Below, in pieces: positions 51,997 to 61,672 of a stretch of DNA of 64,000 bases (position 1 is the stretch's first letter; each line of letters starts with the position of its first letter). The DNA lies in NCBI RefSeq assembly GCF_017744555.1, contig NZ_JAGIBD010000014.1, positions 1 through 64,000 of the forward strand. The letters run 5' to 3'. This DNA comes from Cellulomonas sp. Lineage in GTDB: Bacteria; Actinomycetota; Actinomycetes; Actinomycetales; Cellulomonadaceae. The position numbers and the translations under genes were made by a program. The notes under the pieces are model-generated. The model had not been told where the DNA came from and made no database searches. It saw nothing but the letters and a program-made list of their open reading frames with translations.

Positions 51997-53955
51997 CTAC
52001 GGACCCGGCCGGGCCCGCTCCGCTCGGCCGGCGGGGGCGATCCACGGGCCGGTGCCCTGCGAGGGGTCGAGGATGCCGTCCTCCACCCACCGCAGCCGGC
52101 CGGCCATCACGGCGCCGGCCAACCGGTCGTCGGACGCGGCGGTGGAGCGGCGCAGACCTCGGAACAGGGTCTCCACCCGGAGGCGGGACTGGGCGCAGAA
52201 GGCGTCGGCGAGATCGACCGCGCTGCGGCCGGCGGCGGGGTCGTCGTGGCGCAGCGCCGTGGCGCGGGTGCACACCGCGGACATGGCGAACAGCTCGGCG
52301 CCGATGTCGACGACGTGCCCCAGGAGCACCTGCTTGCGGTCGAGGCGGGCCTGGTGGCGGGCCATCGCGTAGAACGTGTGCCGGGCCAGCGCCCGGGACG
52401 ACCGCTCGACGAAGCGCACGTGGCGGCCCAGCCGGCCGAAGTCACCGTACGCGTCGGGGCGGGAGCCTTGTCCGACGAGCAACGCCGGGAACCAACGGAC
52501 GTAGAAGCGGCTCGCGCCGACGGCCGCACGCGCCTTGGCGCCGAGGGACGCGTCCCGGGACGCGAGGTCGCCCGCCGCGGTCAGGTGCGTGTCGACCGCC
52601 TCGCGGGCGATCAGCAGGCGCATGATCTCCGACGAGCCCTCGAAGATGCGGTTGATCCGCATGTCCCGCAGCAGCTGCTCGGCCGGCACCGCCCGTTCGC
52701 CGCGCGCGGCCAGCGAGTCGGCGGTCTCGAACCCGCGCCCGCCGCGGATCTGCACGAGCTCGTCGGCCACGCGGTAGCCCATCTCGCTGGCCCACAGCTT
52801 GGCCAGGGCCGCTTCGATGCGCACGTCCTTCTGGCCCGTGTCGGCCAGCCGGGCGGACAGGTCGAACACCGACTCCAGCGCGAACGCCGTGGCCGCGATG
52901 AACGCCAGCTTGGCGCTGATCGCCTCGTGCTCGCCCACCGGTCGACCCCACTGCACCCGCTCGGTCGACCACTGCCGTGCGATGGACAGCGCCCACTTGC
53001 TCCCGCCCGCGCAGATCGCGGGGATCGACAGCCGGCCCGTGTTGAGCGTGGTCAGCGCGATCTTCAGACCCTCGCCCTCACGTCCCAGCCGGTTGGCCAC
53101 CGGCACCCGCACCTGCTGGAACCGGGTGACGCCGTTCTCCATCCCGCGCAGCCCCATGAACCGGTTGCGGTGCTCGACGGTGATGCCGGGCGTGGACGCC
53201 TCGACGACGAAGGCGCTGATCCCGCCGTGCTGGCCGCCATGCTGGCCGCCGTGCTGGCCGCCATGCGGGCCGTCGTGCGGCGGGACGACCGCCATGACCA
53301 CCAGCAGCTCGGCGATCGGACCGTTCGTGGTCCACAGCTTCACGCCGTCCAGCAGGTACGCGGTCCCGTCGTCCGTCGGTGTCGCGGTGGTACCGAGCCG
53401 GGCGGGGTCCGAGCCGACGTCGGGCTCGGTGAGCAGGAACGCGGAGATCGCGCCCGCGGCGCAGCGCGGCAGGTACGCCTGCTTCTGCTCGGGGCTGCCG
53501 AACATGTGCACCGGTTCGGGCACACCGATGGACTGGTGCGCGGACAGCAGCGCGGCCAGGCTCGGGTGCACCGTGCTGACCAGCATCAAGGCCCTGCCGT
53601 AGTCGACGAGCGACAGCCCCAGGCCGCCGTACTCCTGAGGGATCTTCATGCCGAACGCGCCGACGCGCCGCAACGCGTCGACGACCTCGTCGGGGACGCG
53701 GTCGTCGCGCTCGATCGCCAGGCCGTCGATGGCCGTGCACACCTCGAGCAGCTCCTGATGGAACGCCGCACCGCGCGCCGCGGCATCCGGGTCGAGCGCG
53801 GGGTACGGATGGATGAGCCCGACGTCGAACGCGCCGAGGTACAGGCCCTTGGCGAAGCTCGGGCGGGTCCACCTCTGCTCGCGGGCCGCCTCGGCGACCT
53901 CACGAGCCTTCCGTTCACCGGCAGTGTGGGTCGGGTCCACGGCGACACTGCTCAT
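51997..53955 (-). CDS. Acyl-CoA dehydrogenase family protein
   Basis: This 652-residue flavoprotein is longer than ordinary acyl-CoA dehydrogenases (about 390), with a C-terminal extension of about 200 residues seen in FadE-like proteins. Motifs are FGMKIPQEYGGLGLSLVDYG, AFLLTEPDVGSDPARL (FAD/substrate region), MGLRGMENG, and QIRGGRGFETADS with RIFEGSSEIMRL near residues 435-480. A GGQH tandem repeat interrupts a loop near residue 230. GGGGAGG precedes the ATG. It ends 10 bp before the RluA-family gene. Confidence 0.88.
   Translation of the reverse strand: MSSVAVDPTHTAGERKAREVAEAAREQRWTRPSFAKGLYLGAFDVGLIHPYPALDPDAAARGAAFHQELLEVCTAIDGLAIERDDRVPDEVVDALRRVGAFGMKIPQEYGGLGLSLVDYGRALMLVSTVHPSLAALLSAHQSIGVPEPVHMFGSPEQKQAYLPRCAAGAISAFLLTEPDVGSDPARLGTTATPTDDGTAYLLDGVKLWTTNGPIAELLVVMAVVPPHDGPHGGQHGGQHGGQHGGISAFVVEASTPGITVEHRNRFMGLRGMENGVTRFQQVRVPVANRLGREGEGLKIALTTLNTGRLSIPAICAGGSKWALSIARQWSTERVQWGRPVGEHEAISAKLAFIAATAFALESVFDLSARLADTGQKDVRIEAALAKLWASEMGYRVADELVQIRGGRGFETADSLAARGERAVPAEQLLRDMRINRIFEGSSEIMRLLIAREAVDTHLTAAGDLASRDASLGAKARAAVGASRFYVRWFPALLVGQGSRPDAYGDFGRLGRHVRFVERSSRALARHTFYAMARHQARLDRKQVLLGHVVDIGAELFAMSAVCTRATALRHDDPAAGRSAVDLADAFCAQSRLRVETLFRGLRRSTAASDDRLAGAVMAGRLRWVEDGILDPSQGTGPWIAPAGRAERARPGP
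53224..53271. repeat. Four tandem 12-bp units inside the acyl-CoA dehydrogenase gene
   Basis: Units of GCC(G/A)TGC(T/G)GGCC repeat four times without gaps and encode GGQH-like tetrapeptides on the minus strand. Length change by slippage would keep the frame. Confidence 0.8.
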
Positions 53956-53998
53956 GACGAGCCTCCCCGGCGGGACCCGCACCGAACGGGTCAGCCGC

Positions 53999-54014
53999 TC
54001 GATGCGATTATCGA
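53999..54014. promoter_or_regulatory. Palindrome overlapping the putative acyl-CoA dehydrogenase -10
   Basis: TCGAT-GCGATT-ATCGA is an inverted repeat containing GATAAT on the minus strand, a good -10 for the dehydrogenase gene that starts 44 bp away. A TetR- or FadR-like repressor may bind here; none is encoded nearby. Confidence 0.4.
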
Positions 54015-54160
54015 CCCGTCGCTCAGGTCCGCACGCCGTCCAGACGGTCAGGCAGTCACGTCGCCACGTCGACGGGACGACACCTGCGCCGTTCGCCCAC
54101 CGGACGGCGGGGATCCGCCTAGCCTGCAGGGTGGACGGCCGTCCGACGGAGGGAGCGGTG

Positions 54161-55072
54161 GTGTCGCAGAGCACGCTCGAGGCACTGGGCGGCAACGCCG
54201 CGCGCCCGGAGCGGTTCGGTCACGACGCGCTCGTCGCGTGCGACAACCTCGTGCGGATCTACCAGTCCGGCAGCGTCGAGGTGCAGGCCCTGCAGGGCCT
54301 CGACCTGCTGGTCGACGAGGGCGAGATGATCGCGGTCGTCGGCGCGAGCGGGTCGGGCAAGTCGACGCTGCTCGCGGTGCTGTCCGGGATGGACGCGCCC
54401 ACCGCGGGCCGGGTCCGTGTCGGGCGCTGGGACCTCATGGCGATGCAGGCACGCGACCGGGTCGCCTACCGCCGCGAGATGGTCGGCTTCGTGTGGCAGC
54501 AGACCTCCCGGAACCTGCTGCCCTACCTGACGGCCCGGCAGAACGTCGCGCTCCCGCTCACCTCGACGCCTCGCCGGAAGAAGGCCGCGCGGGCGCAGGA
54601 GCTGCTCGACCTCGTGGGCGTCGGGCACGTCGCCGACCGGCAGCCGCAGGAGATGTCGGGCGGTGAGCAGCAGCGCGTCGCGATCGCGACGGCCCTCGCG
54701 AACGGGCCGCAGCTGCTGCTGGCGGACGAGCCGACGGGCGAGCTCGACACCACGACGGCGCGTGAGGTGTTCGACGCGCTGCAGACCGTGAACCGGGAAG
54801 CGGGCACCACGGTCGTCGTCGTCACGCACGACCCGGCCGTCAGCGGTCTCGTCGAGCGCACCGTCGCGATCCGGGACGGGCGCACCAGCAGCGAGGTGCT
54901 GCGCCGGGACACCGACGGGGACGTGACGCACGAGGAGTACGCCGTGATGGACCGGGCCGGTCGCGTGCAGGTGCCGCGCGAGTACCGGGAGGCGCTCGCC
55001 CTGACCCGCCGTGTGCGGCTGACGCTGGAGACCGAGCACCTCGGCGTCTGGCGCGACGGCGGTGCGCGGTGA
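54161..55072 (+). CDS. ABC transporter ATPase (MacB/LolD type) 1
   Basis: This 303-residue ATPase has Walker A GASGSGKSTLLAVLSGMD near residue 63, signature MSGGEQQRVAIATAL, and Walker B LLLADEPTGELDT, the form usual for FtsX-coupled exporters. A C-terminal extension of about 60 residues follows the ATPase domain. The GTG at 54161 has GGAGGG upstream; a second in-frame GTG at 54131 lies 5 nt after TAGCCT and could be a leaderless start. It overlaps the next gene by four bases. Confidence 0.9.
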   Translation: MSQSTLEALGGNAARPERFGHDALVACDNLVRIYQSGSVEVQALQGLDLLVDEGEMIAVVGASGSGKSTLLAVLSGMDAPTAGRVRVGRWDLMAMQARDRVAYRREMVGFVWQQTSRNLLPYLTARQNVALPLTSTPRRKKAARAQELLDLVGVGHVADRQPQEMSGGEQQRVAIATALANGPQLLLADEPTGELDTTTAREVFDALQTVNREAGTTVVVVTHDPAVSGLVERTVAIRDGRTSSEVLRRDTDGDVTHEEYAVMDRAGRVQVPREYREALALTRRVRLTLETEHLGVWRDGGAR

Positions 55073-55764
55073 ACGCCGGCGCCGCCGTGCAGGTCCGGGG
55101 CGCGCACCGGACGTTCGGCAGCGGGCGGTCCGCCGTGCACGCGTTGCGCGGGGTCGACCTGGACGTCGCCCCCGGTGAGCTCGTCGCGCTCGTCGGGCGT
55201 TCCGGGTCGGGCAAGACGACGCTGCTCAACCTCGTCGGCGGGCTCGACCGCCCGGACGAGGGCAGCGTGCTGGTCGACGACGTGGACGTCACGGCCCTCA
55301 CCGAGGACGGGCAGGCCGAGCTGCGGCGCGAGCGGGTCGCCTTCGTGTTCCAGACGTTCGGCCTGATCCCCGTGCTGACGGCGGCCGAGAACGTCGGCGT
55401 CCCGCTGCGGATGCGCGAGGCGCCGGTGGCCGAGCGGGAGCGGCGCGTCGAGATGCTGCTCGAGCTCGTCGGGCTCGGCGAGCACGCCCTGCAGCGGCCG
55501 GACGAGCTGTCCGGCGGGCAGCAGCAGCGGGTCGCCATCGCCCGCGCGCTGGCCGGCTCACCCCGGCTGCTGGTTGCGGACGAGCCGACGGGCCAGCTCG
55601 ACAGCGAGACCGGTCTGTCGGTCATGGCCCTGATCCGCGGCGTCGTCGAGGCCGAGGGCATGACGGCGCTCGTCGCGACCCACGACCCGGTGATGATCGC
55701 GCTCGCGGACCGCGCGGTGCACCTCGTGGACGGCCGGCTGGTGGAGGCTCCCGCGCGTGCGTGA
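55069..55764 (+). CDS. ABC transporter ATPase (MacB/LolD type) 2
   Basis: This 231-residue ATPase has Walker A GRSGSGKTTLLNLVGGLDRP, signature [15 protein letters not shown], and Walker [14 protein letters not shown]. It is a compact LolD-like protein, with GTGA overlap to the upstream ATPase and 8-bp overlap to the downstream permease. Confidence 0.92.
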   Translation: MNAGAAVQVRGAHRTFGSGRSAVHALRGVDLDVAPGELVALVGRSGSGKTTLLNLVGGLDRPDEGSVLVDDVDVTALTEDGQAELRRERVAFVFQTFGLIPVLTAAENVGVPLRMREAPVAERERRVEMLLELVGLGEHALQRPDELSGGQQQRVAIARALAGSPRLLVADEPTGQLDSETGLSVMALIRGVVEAEGMTALVATHDPVMIALADRAVHLVDGRLVEAPARA

Positions 55765-58700
55765 GCTCCTGTGGCGGCGTGGACGCGCGCAGGCGGCCGT
55801 GCTGGTGGCGGTGCTCGCGGTCATGGTCGTCGGTTCCGCGCTGGTCGGGACGTGCGTGCTGCTCACGACGGCCGCCCCGCAGCGGGCCCTGCAGCTCACG
55901 ATGGTCCGTGCCGCGCAGGAGGACGTCGCGGTGGGCGTCGCGCTCGGGTTCCCGGAGGACCCGGACGACCCCGACGTGGGGGAGCGCGTCGCGGCGACCG
56001 CACGGGACGCCTCCGACGCCGTCGCGCAGGCATCGTCCCTGCTGACGGCCCCGTTCGGAGACCTGCCGACGACGCGGACCACGTGGACGTCGACCGTCAT
56101 GCGGTACCTGCCACCCGACGGTGGCCCGCTGCGGCTCGCCTACCTCGCAGAGCTCGACGACCCGGACGCACGGGGGACGGTCGCGTCGGGACGCTGGCCC
56201 GACGCGCCCGGTGAGATCGCGCTGCCGACGTCGGCAGCGCGCGCCCTGGGCCTCGACGTCGGCAGCGCGACCACCCTGGCCGAGGTCGCGGGCGGCCCGG
56301 GCCAGGACCTGACGGTGGTCGGGACGTTCGTGCCGAGACCTGGCACCGGGTGGACGGAGGACCCGCTCGACGGTGAAGGGGCGAGACCGAACTACCGGGG
56401 GCACATCGCCGCGTACGGTCCGTTCGTCGTCGCGCCCGGAGGGGTCGCCGCGAGCGCCCTGCCGCTGCGACGCGTCACGCTGCACGTCCAGCCGGACCTG
56501 ACGACCGCGACCGCCGCCGACCTCGCCCGGGCCGCGACGGGCGTCGACGCGCTGCCGGGGCAGCTCGACAGCACGTTCGGGGACCGCGCCGAGAACGTGG
56601 TGGCGGACCTGCCGTTCGCGCGCACGATCGGTGCGGCGCGCGACCAGGGCAGGGTGACGGGGTCGGGCGTGCTCGCGGTGGCGCTGCTCGGCGGCGCGCT
56701 CGCGGCGACGACCGTGATGCTGTCGGCGCGGCTCGTCGCCGGTCGGCGCGCGGCGGAGGCGGCGCTGCTGGGCGCCCGTGGGGTGGGGCGCGGACGTCTC
56801 GTCCTGCAGGCAGGCGTCGAGGCTGCTGTGCTCGCGCTGCTCGCCGTCGCCCCGGCGACGGTGCTCGCGCTCGCGCTGTACGGCGCGCTGGCGGGTGCGG
56901 TCGGGCTCGGCCCCGCGGGCGTCCCCGAGGGGGGCGTCGGGTCGCTCGTCGCGAGCGTCGCCGCCGTCTCGCTCGTGCTGGGCGCGCTGCTCGTCGTGCC
57001 GTGGCTGCGCACGACGTCGCCGCGTGGCACGCGCGAGGACCGCGTCGGCGTGGTGGTCCGGTCGGGAGCCGACCTGCTGCTCCTCGCGCTCGCCGTGGTC
57101 GCGTACCTGCAGCTGCGCGCCCACCGGGTCACGAGCAGCGCCGCGGTGGACCCGGTGCTCGTCGTCGCGCCGGTGGTCTGCGTCGTGGCAGGGGCGGTGC
57201 TGCTGCTGCGCCCGCTCGCGTGGTTCGCGCGCAGGATCGACGCGCGCGCCTCCTCGACGCGCTCGCTGACCCTGCCTCTGGCCGCCTGGGGGATCGCGCG
57301 TCGGAGGCAGGGTGCTGCGGCGGCGTTCCTGCTGGTCCTCGCGACGGCGTGCGCGACGTTCGGCGCGGGGTTCGCCGCCACGTGGGCGCAGTCCCAGCGC
57401 GACCAGGCGGAGGCTGTCGTGGGCACCGACCTGTCGGTCGCGGCGCAGCCGGGCGCGCTCGGCACGGGCGCCACGCTGCGTGAGGTCACGGGCGGCGAGG
57501 TCAGCCCCGTCACGAGCCGGACGACCACGCTCGGCTCGCGCACGCAGAGCGGCGAAGGCGCGGTGCACCTCGTCGCCGTCGACACGCGCGACGCCGACGG
57601 GCTCCTGCGTCCCCGCGTGCCGGGCGGCTGGACGGACGCCACGGCCGGCCTCGCGCCGGCGGACCCCGTGGGCGGCGTGCGGCTGAGCGGCACGACCGCG
57701 CAGCTCGCCGTGTCGGGCCACGTGACGGGTGACGCCGCGGTCTCGGCGAGCATCAGCCTCGTCGTGCAGGACGACGAAGGCGCGCGCGCCACGCTGCCCG
57801 CGGGCGTCGTCGAGCTGGACGGCACGCCGCACGCGCTCGCGGTGGCCGTGCCGCAGGACGCCCTGGTGGTGGCCGTCGACACCCGGTTGTCCGCCGCCGG
57901 CGACGCCGCCGACCCGGACCAGCAGAGCTCGCCCGACCTCACGGTCGACGTCCTGCTGCGCGACGCGACCCTCGCGCCGGGAGGGGCGTGGTCCGCCGGG
58001 CGCCCTCCCGGCGAGGACTACGTCGTGGCGTCGCTCGCGGACGTCACCGCCGACGAGGTGGCGGACGGCGTGCTGCTGACGCTCGACGGCACCGCCTCGC
58101 TACCCGGTCTGTACTGGTCGGACGGGACGCTCACGGCTCTTGCGTTCCGCCCTGTCGGCAGCGTGCCCGTCGTGGTCTCGGCCCGGCTGGCCGACGCGCT
58201 CGGGCTCGAGGTCGGCGACGGCATGCAGCTCACGCTGGGGCTGACGCCTGTGCGCGCCGAGGTCGCCGGCATCACGGCCTACGTCCCGTCGCAGCCGCGC
58301 GCGCCCGCCGTGCTCGCCGACGTGGACACGCTGTCGCGTGCCGCGCTCAGCGACGGCCACCTGGACCCGCTGACGGACGCCTGGTGGGTGGGCGGCACGA
58401 CCCCCGCCGACGCCGCCGAGTCGCTCGTGGCAGCCGGGGTCGGCCCGGTGACGGAGCGCACCACCGTCGCGGACGAGAACGCCGAGGGGCCGTTGCGTGC
58501 GGCGCTGCGGGCCGCGGCGGCGCTGCTCGTCGTCGCCGCGGTCGTGCTGGCGCTCGTCGGGACCGCGATGCACGCGACGGCCGCGCTGGAGGCGCGCGAG
58601 CTGGACGTGGCCCGGCTGCGGGGGCTCGGGGCGTCACGACGTTCCGTGCTCGCGTCCGTGCTGGCCGAGCAGGGCGTTCTCACCGGGCTGCCGGTGCTGT

Positions 58701-58930
58701 GCGGGGTGGTGCTGGGGGCCCTCGCCTGCTGGGCCGTCGGTCCGCTCCTCGTGGTCTCCGCCGAGGGCCTGCCGCCCGTGCCGGCCGCCGCCGTGAGCTG
58801 GCCGTGGCCGGCCCAGGTGGCGGCGGTGCTCGTGGTCCTGGTGGGCTGCGCCGCTCTCGTCGTGCCGCTCGCCGCCCGCACGGTGCGGCGCTCGACGATC
58901 GCCCGGCTGCGGATGGACGGGACGGCATGA
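55757..58930 (+). CDS. Large FtsX-like ABC permease 1
   Basis: This membrane protein of 1057 residues has a first helix near residues 13-38, a large extracytoplasmic region (about 40-290), a block of helices (about 300-560), a second extracytoplasmic region, and a C-terminal FtsX core (LVVAAVVLALVGTAMHATAA, VARLRGLGASRRSVLASVLAEQG near 945-975). It is a MacB-like mechanotransmission permease, duplicated internally. The GTG overlaps the ATPase gene by 8 bp. The substrate is unknown; lipoproteins, peptides and antimicrobials are known for the family. Confidence 0.87.
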   Translation: MRELLWRRGRAQAAVLVAVLAVMVVGSALVGTCVLLTTAAPQRALQLTMVRAAQEDVAVGVALGFPEDPDDPDVGERVAATARDASDAVAQASSLLTAPFGDLPTTRTTWTSTVMRYLPPDGGPLRLAYLAELDDPDARGTVASGRWPDAPGEIALPTSAARALGLDVGSATTLAEVAGGPGQDLTVVGTFVPRPGTGWTEDPLDGEGARPNYRGHIAAYGPFVVAPGGVAASALPLRRVTLHVQPDLTTATAADLARAATGVDALPGQLDSTFGDRAENVVADLPFARTIGAARDQGRVTGSGVLAVALLGGALAATTVMLSARLVAGRRAAEAALLGARGVGRGRLVLQAGVEAAVLALLAVAPATVLALALYGALAGAVGLGPAGVPEGGVGSLVASVAAVSLVLGALLVVPWLRTTSPRGTREDRVGVVVRSGADLLLLALAVVAYLQLRAHRVTSSAAVDPVLVVAPVVCVVAGAVLLLRPLAWFARRIDARASSTRSLTLPLAAWGIARRRQGAAAAFLLVLATACATFGAGFAATWAQSQRDQAEAVVGTDLSVAAQPGALGTGATLREVTGGEVSPVTSRTTTLGSRTQSGEGAVHLVAVDTRDADGLLRPRVPGGWTDATAGLAPADPVGGVRLSGTTAQLAVSGHVTGDAAVSASISLVVQDDEGARATLPAGVVELDGTPHALAVAVPQDALVVAVDTRLSAAGDAADPDQQSSPDLTVDVLLRDATLAPGGAWSAGRPPGEDYVVASLADVTADEVADGVLLTLDGTASLPGLYWSDGTLTALAFRPVGSVPVVVSARLADALGLEVGDGMQLTLGLTPVRAEVAGITAYVPSQPRAPAVLADVDTLSRAALSDGHLDPLTDAWWVGGTTPADAAESLVAAGVGPVTERTTVADENAEGPLRAALRAAAALLVVAAVVLALVGTAMHATAALEARELDVARLRGLGASRRSVLASVLAEQGVLTGLPVLCGVVLGALACWAVGPLLVVSAEGLPPVPAAAVSWPWPAQVAAVLVVLVGCAALVVPLAARTVRRSTIARLRMDGTA

Positions 58931-61668
58931 GGGCGGCCTGGCGCCGGTCCCGTGCCGACCTGTGGCCGTTGCTCGTCACCGCACTCGTCGTCGCGCTCAC
59001 CGTGGGCCTGACGGACGCGGTGCCGCGGCTGCTCACCGGCAGGGCGGACACGGCCGTCCGGACGGCGGTCGCGCAGGCCGACCCGGCGGCCGACCTGCTC
59101 GTCACCCTGAGGTACGGCCCGGGCGCGTCGGACGCGTCGGCCGGCCCGTCGGACACCACGGTGAGCGTCGACGACGTGGCACGCGCGATCGACGAGTCCG
59201 TTCCGGCGCCGCTGCGACCGGTGCTGGGCGCACCCGTCGCCGCCGTGACCAGCAGCGACCTCGCGCTCAGCACGCCGGACCTGCCGACCGGTGGCGTGCT
59301 GTGGATGACCTACCTCTGGGCGGGCCAGGAACCCGCCGTCCGGTGGCTCGACGGGACGGCCCCCGGCCGACCCGGGCCGGACGGGGCCGTGCAGCTCGCG
59401 CTCTCCGACGAGGTGGCGCGGCGCCTCGGTGTCGGTGCCGGGGACACGTTCCAGGCCCGCAAGGAGGACCGGACGACGGTGCCGGTGCTGGTCACCGGCG
59501 TGTTCGACGCGGTGGACGCGTCCGACGAGGTCTGGACGGCGCGGCCGGAGGTGCTGCGCCCACGGGTCCTGGGCGCGAAGACCGAGCCCACCACGGTGGT
59601 GGGCGGCCTGCTGTCGGCAGCGTCCCTGCCCGCCGCGCGGGCCGCGCTCGAGCCGGACGGCGTGGCCCGGACGTTCCGGCTCGCGGTGGACCCCCAGGCG
59701 CTCGACTTCCGCGGCTCCGACGCGCTGGTGAAGCAGGTCGCCGCGCTCGAGGCGTCTCCGGAGCTGCTCGGTGCCCCGGGGCCCGGGCTGACCGTCACGT
59801 CCCGGCTCGACGTCCTGCTGCTGGACGCCCGCGCACGCGTCGCGGCCACGTGGTCGCAGGCCGTCGTGGTGCTCGCGGGTCTGGCGTGCGGCGCCGCGCT
59901 CGTGCTGCTCGTCGCGGCGGCCCTGCTCGCGCGCCGACGGTCCACCGCCCTGCGCACCGTCCGCGCCCGGGGAGCCTCGCTGCCTGCCCTCGCCGGGGGA
60001 GCGGCCGCGGAGTCGGCGGTGGTCGTCGGCCTGGGCGCCGCGGTGGGTCTCGTCCTCGGTGGCGTCGTCGCACCGGGTCCGGTGACGTGGCCCTGGGTCG
60101 TCGTCGTGGTGCTCGTCGGCGTGCTGGCCCCGCCGGCGTTCGCGACGGCCACCGCGATGCGCGCCGAGCCGCGGCGGGTCCCGACCGACCGGCACCACCG
60201 CCGGCTCGCGCAGCGCGTGCGCACCGTGCGCAGGGTGTCGCTCGAGGCCGCGCTGCTGGTGCTCGCGGTCGCGGGGATGTCCGCCCTGCGGCGACGCGGT
60301 GCCGTGTCGATGTCCGGTGTCGCCGACCTGCTGCTCGCGGCGGCGCCCGTCCTCGCAGCGGCCGCCGTCGCGCTGCTGCTGTGGCGGGCCGTCCCGCCGC
60401 TGCTCACCGGTGCGCTGCACGTCGCGCGCAGGTCCCGCAAGGCCGGGCCGCTGCTCGCCATGGCCCGGGCCCGTTCCACGGGGGCCCTCCTGCCGTTCGT
60501 GGCTCTCGTGGTGCTCACCACGCTCGTCGGGCTGTGCGCCGCGCTCGTGGGGACGGCCCGTGCGGGGCAGGTGGACGGCTCGTGGGACAGCGTGGGCGCC
60601 GACGTCGTCGTCCGGACGGCCGTGCCCGACGCGTCGCTGGGGGAGGTTGCGGACGCGCTCGCCGCCGCCGACGGGGTCGACGCGGTCGCCGTCGGACGCG
60701 CGCAGGGCGAGCGCCAGGTCTTCGGCGTGCAGGGCGTCGACACGGTGCAGGTGCTGGCCGTCGACCCCGGCCCGTACGGCGCGCTGCTCGCCCGCACACC
60801 GTTCGGGGCCGCCCCGGCGCTCGCCCGGCTCGCCCGCGCGTCCGACGCGGCGGCGGCCCGCACCGACGTCGGTCCGCTGCCCGCGCTCGTGTCCGGACCG
60901 CTCCTCGCGACCGCTCCGTCGCTGCGGTGGGGAGACGTGACGATCGACCTCGACCCCGTCGGCGAAGCCCCCGCACTGCCGGCGCTGCAGCAGGACGGGA
61001 CGCCGGCCGCCGCCACGGTGGTCGTGGACCGCGTCGCGCTGGCCGCGGTCGTCCGGGCGGTCGCCGCCGCACGAGCCGACCAGACCGGTTCGGCGGCCCC
61101 CGGCCCGGAGCAGGCGGTGGTCGACCCGGACACCGTCTGGGCCGTCGGCCCCGGGGCGTCGACCGTGGCCCACACGGCGGCCGCCACGGTCGGCGCGCAC
61201 GAGCTGAGTCGCGCGCAGTGGCTCGCGGACCGGCGGGCGGACCCGCTGGCCGACGGGCTGCTGCTGCTCCTCGCCCTCGCGGCCGTCTTGTGCGCCGCCC
61301 TCGCGGCGACCGTCGTCGTCCTGGACGCGGCGGCCTCCGCTCCCGGTCGCGCCCGGTCGCTCGCGACCGCCCGCGTGCTGGGGCTGCGGGGACGGGCCTC
61401 CGCGCGGGTCGCCGCCGGGGAGCTGCTGCCGCCCACGCTCGTCGCGGCGGCGGGCGGCGTGCTGGTCGGCGCGGCGCTGGTCGGCGTGCTCGTGGGTCCG
61501 CTGGCCCTGCGGCTCGTCACCGGCCAGACCGGCGATCCCGCGGTCGTGCTGCCGTGGTGGGCGGTCGCGCCCGTCGGGCTCGTGGCGGTCACCGTCCTGG
61601 TGGTCGTCGCGGTCGAGTCCTCCGCCCGCCGTCGGGAGCGGCTCGGCCAGGTGCTCCGGGTGCGCTGA
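58927..61668 (+). CDS. Large FtsX-like ABC permease 2
   Basis: This 913-residue permease has the same plan: an N-terminal helix (WPLLVTALVVALTVGL), an extracytoplasmic domain (about 40-300), central helices with LRTVRARGASLPALAGGAAAESAV, a second extracytoplasmic part, and a C-terminal group ending LATARVLGLRGRASARVAAGELL. It starts with an ATGA overlap. The operon thus has two ATPases and two unequal permeases, probably a heteromeric exporter. Confidence 0.85.
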   Translation: MRAAWRRSRADLWPLLVTALVVALTVGLTDAVPRLLTGRADTAVRTAVAQADPAADLLVTLRYGPGASDASAGPSDTTVSVDDVARAIDESVPAPLRPVLGAPVAAVTSSDLALSTPDLPTGGVLWMTYLWAGQEPAVRWLDGTAPGRPGPDGAVQLALSDEVARRLGVGAGDTFQARKEDRTTVPVLVTGVFDAVDASDEVWTARPEVLRPRVLGAKTEPTTVVGGLLSAASLPAARAALEPDGVARTFRLAVDPQALDFRGSDALVKQVAALEASPELLGAPGPGLTVTSRLDVLLLDARARVAATWSQAVVVLAGLACGAALVLLVAAALLARRRSTALRTVRARGASLPALAGGAAAESAVVVGLGAAVGLVLGGVVAPGPVTWPWVVVVVLVGVLAPPAFATATAMRAEPRRVPTDRHHRRLAQRVRTVRRVSLEAALLVLAVAGMSALRRRGAVSMSGVADLLLAAAPVLAAAAVALLLWRAVPPLLTGALHVARRSRKAGPLLAMARARSTGALLPFVALVVLTTLVGLCAALVGTARAGQVDGSWDSVGADVVVRTAVPDASLGEVADALAAADGVDAVAVGRAQGERQVFGVQGVDTVQVLAVDPGPYGALLARTPFGAAPALARLARASDAAAARTDVGPLPALVSGPLLATAPSLRWGDVTIDLDPVGEAPALPALQQDGTPAAATVVVDRVALAAVVRAVAAARADQTGSAAPGPEQAVVDPDTVWAVGPGASTVAHTAAATVGAHELSRAQWLADRRADPLADGLLLLLALAAVLCAALAATVVVLDAAASAPGRARSLATARVLGLRGRASARVAAGELLPPTLVAAAGGVLVGAALVGVLVGPLALRLVTGQTGDPAVVLPWWAVAPVGLVAVTVLVVVAVESSARRRERLGQVLRVR

Positions 61669-61672
61669 CGGG

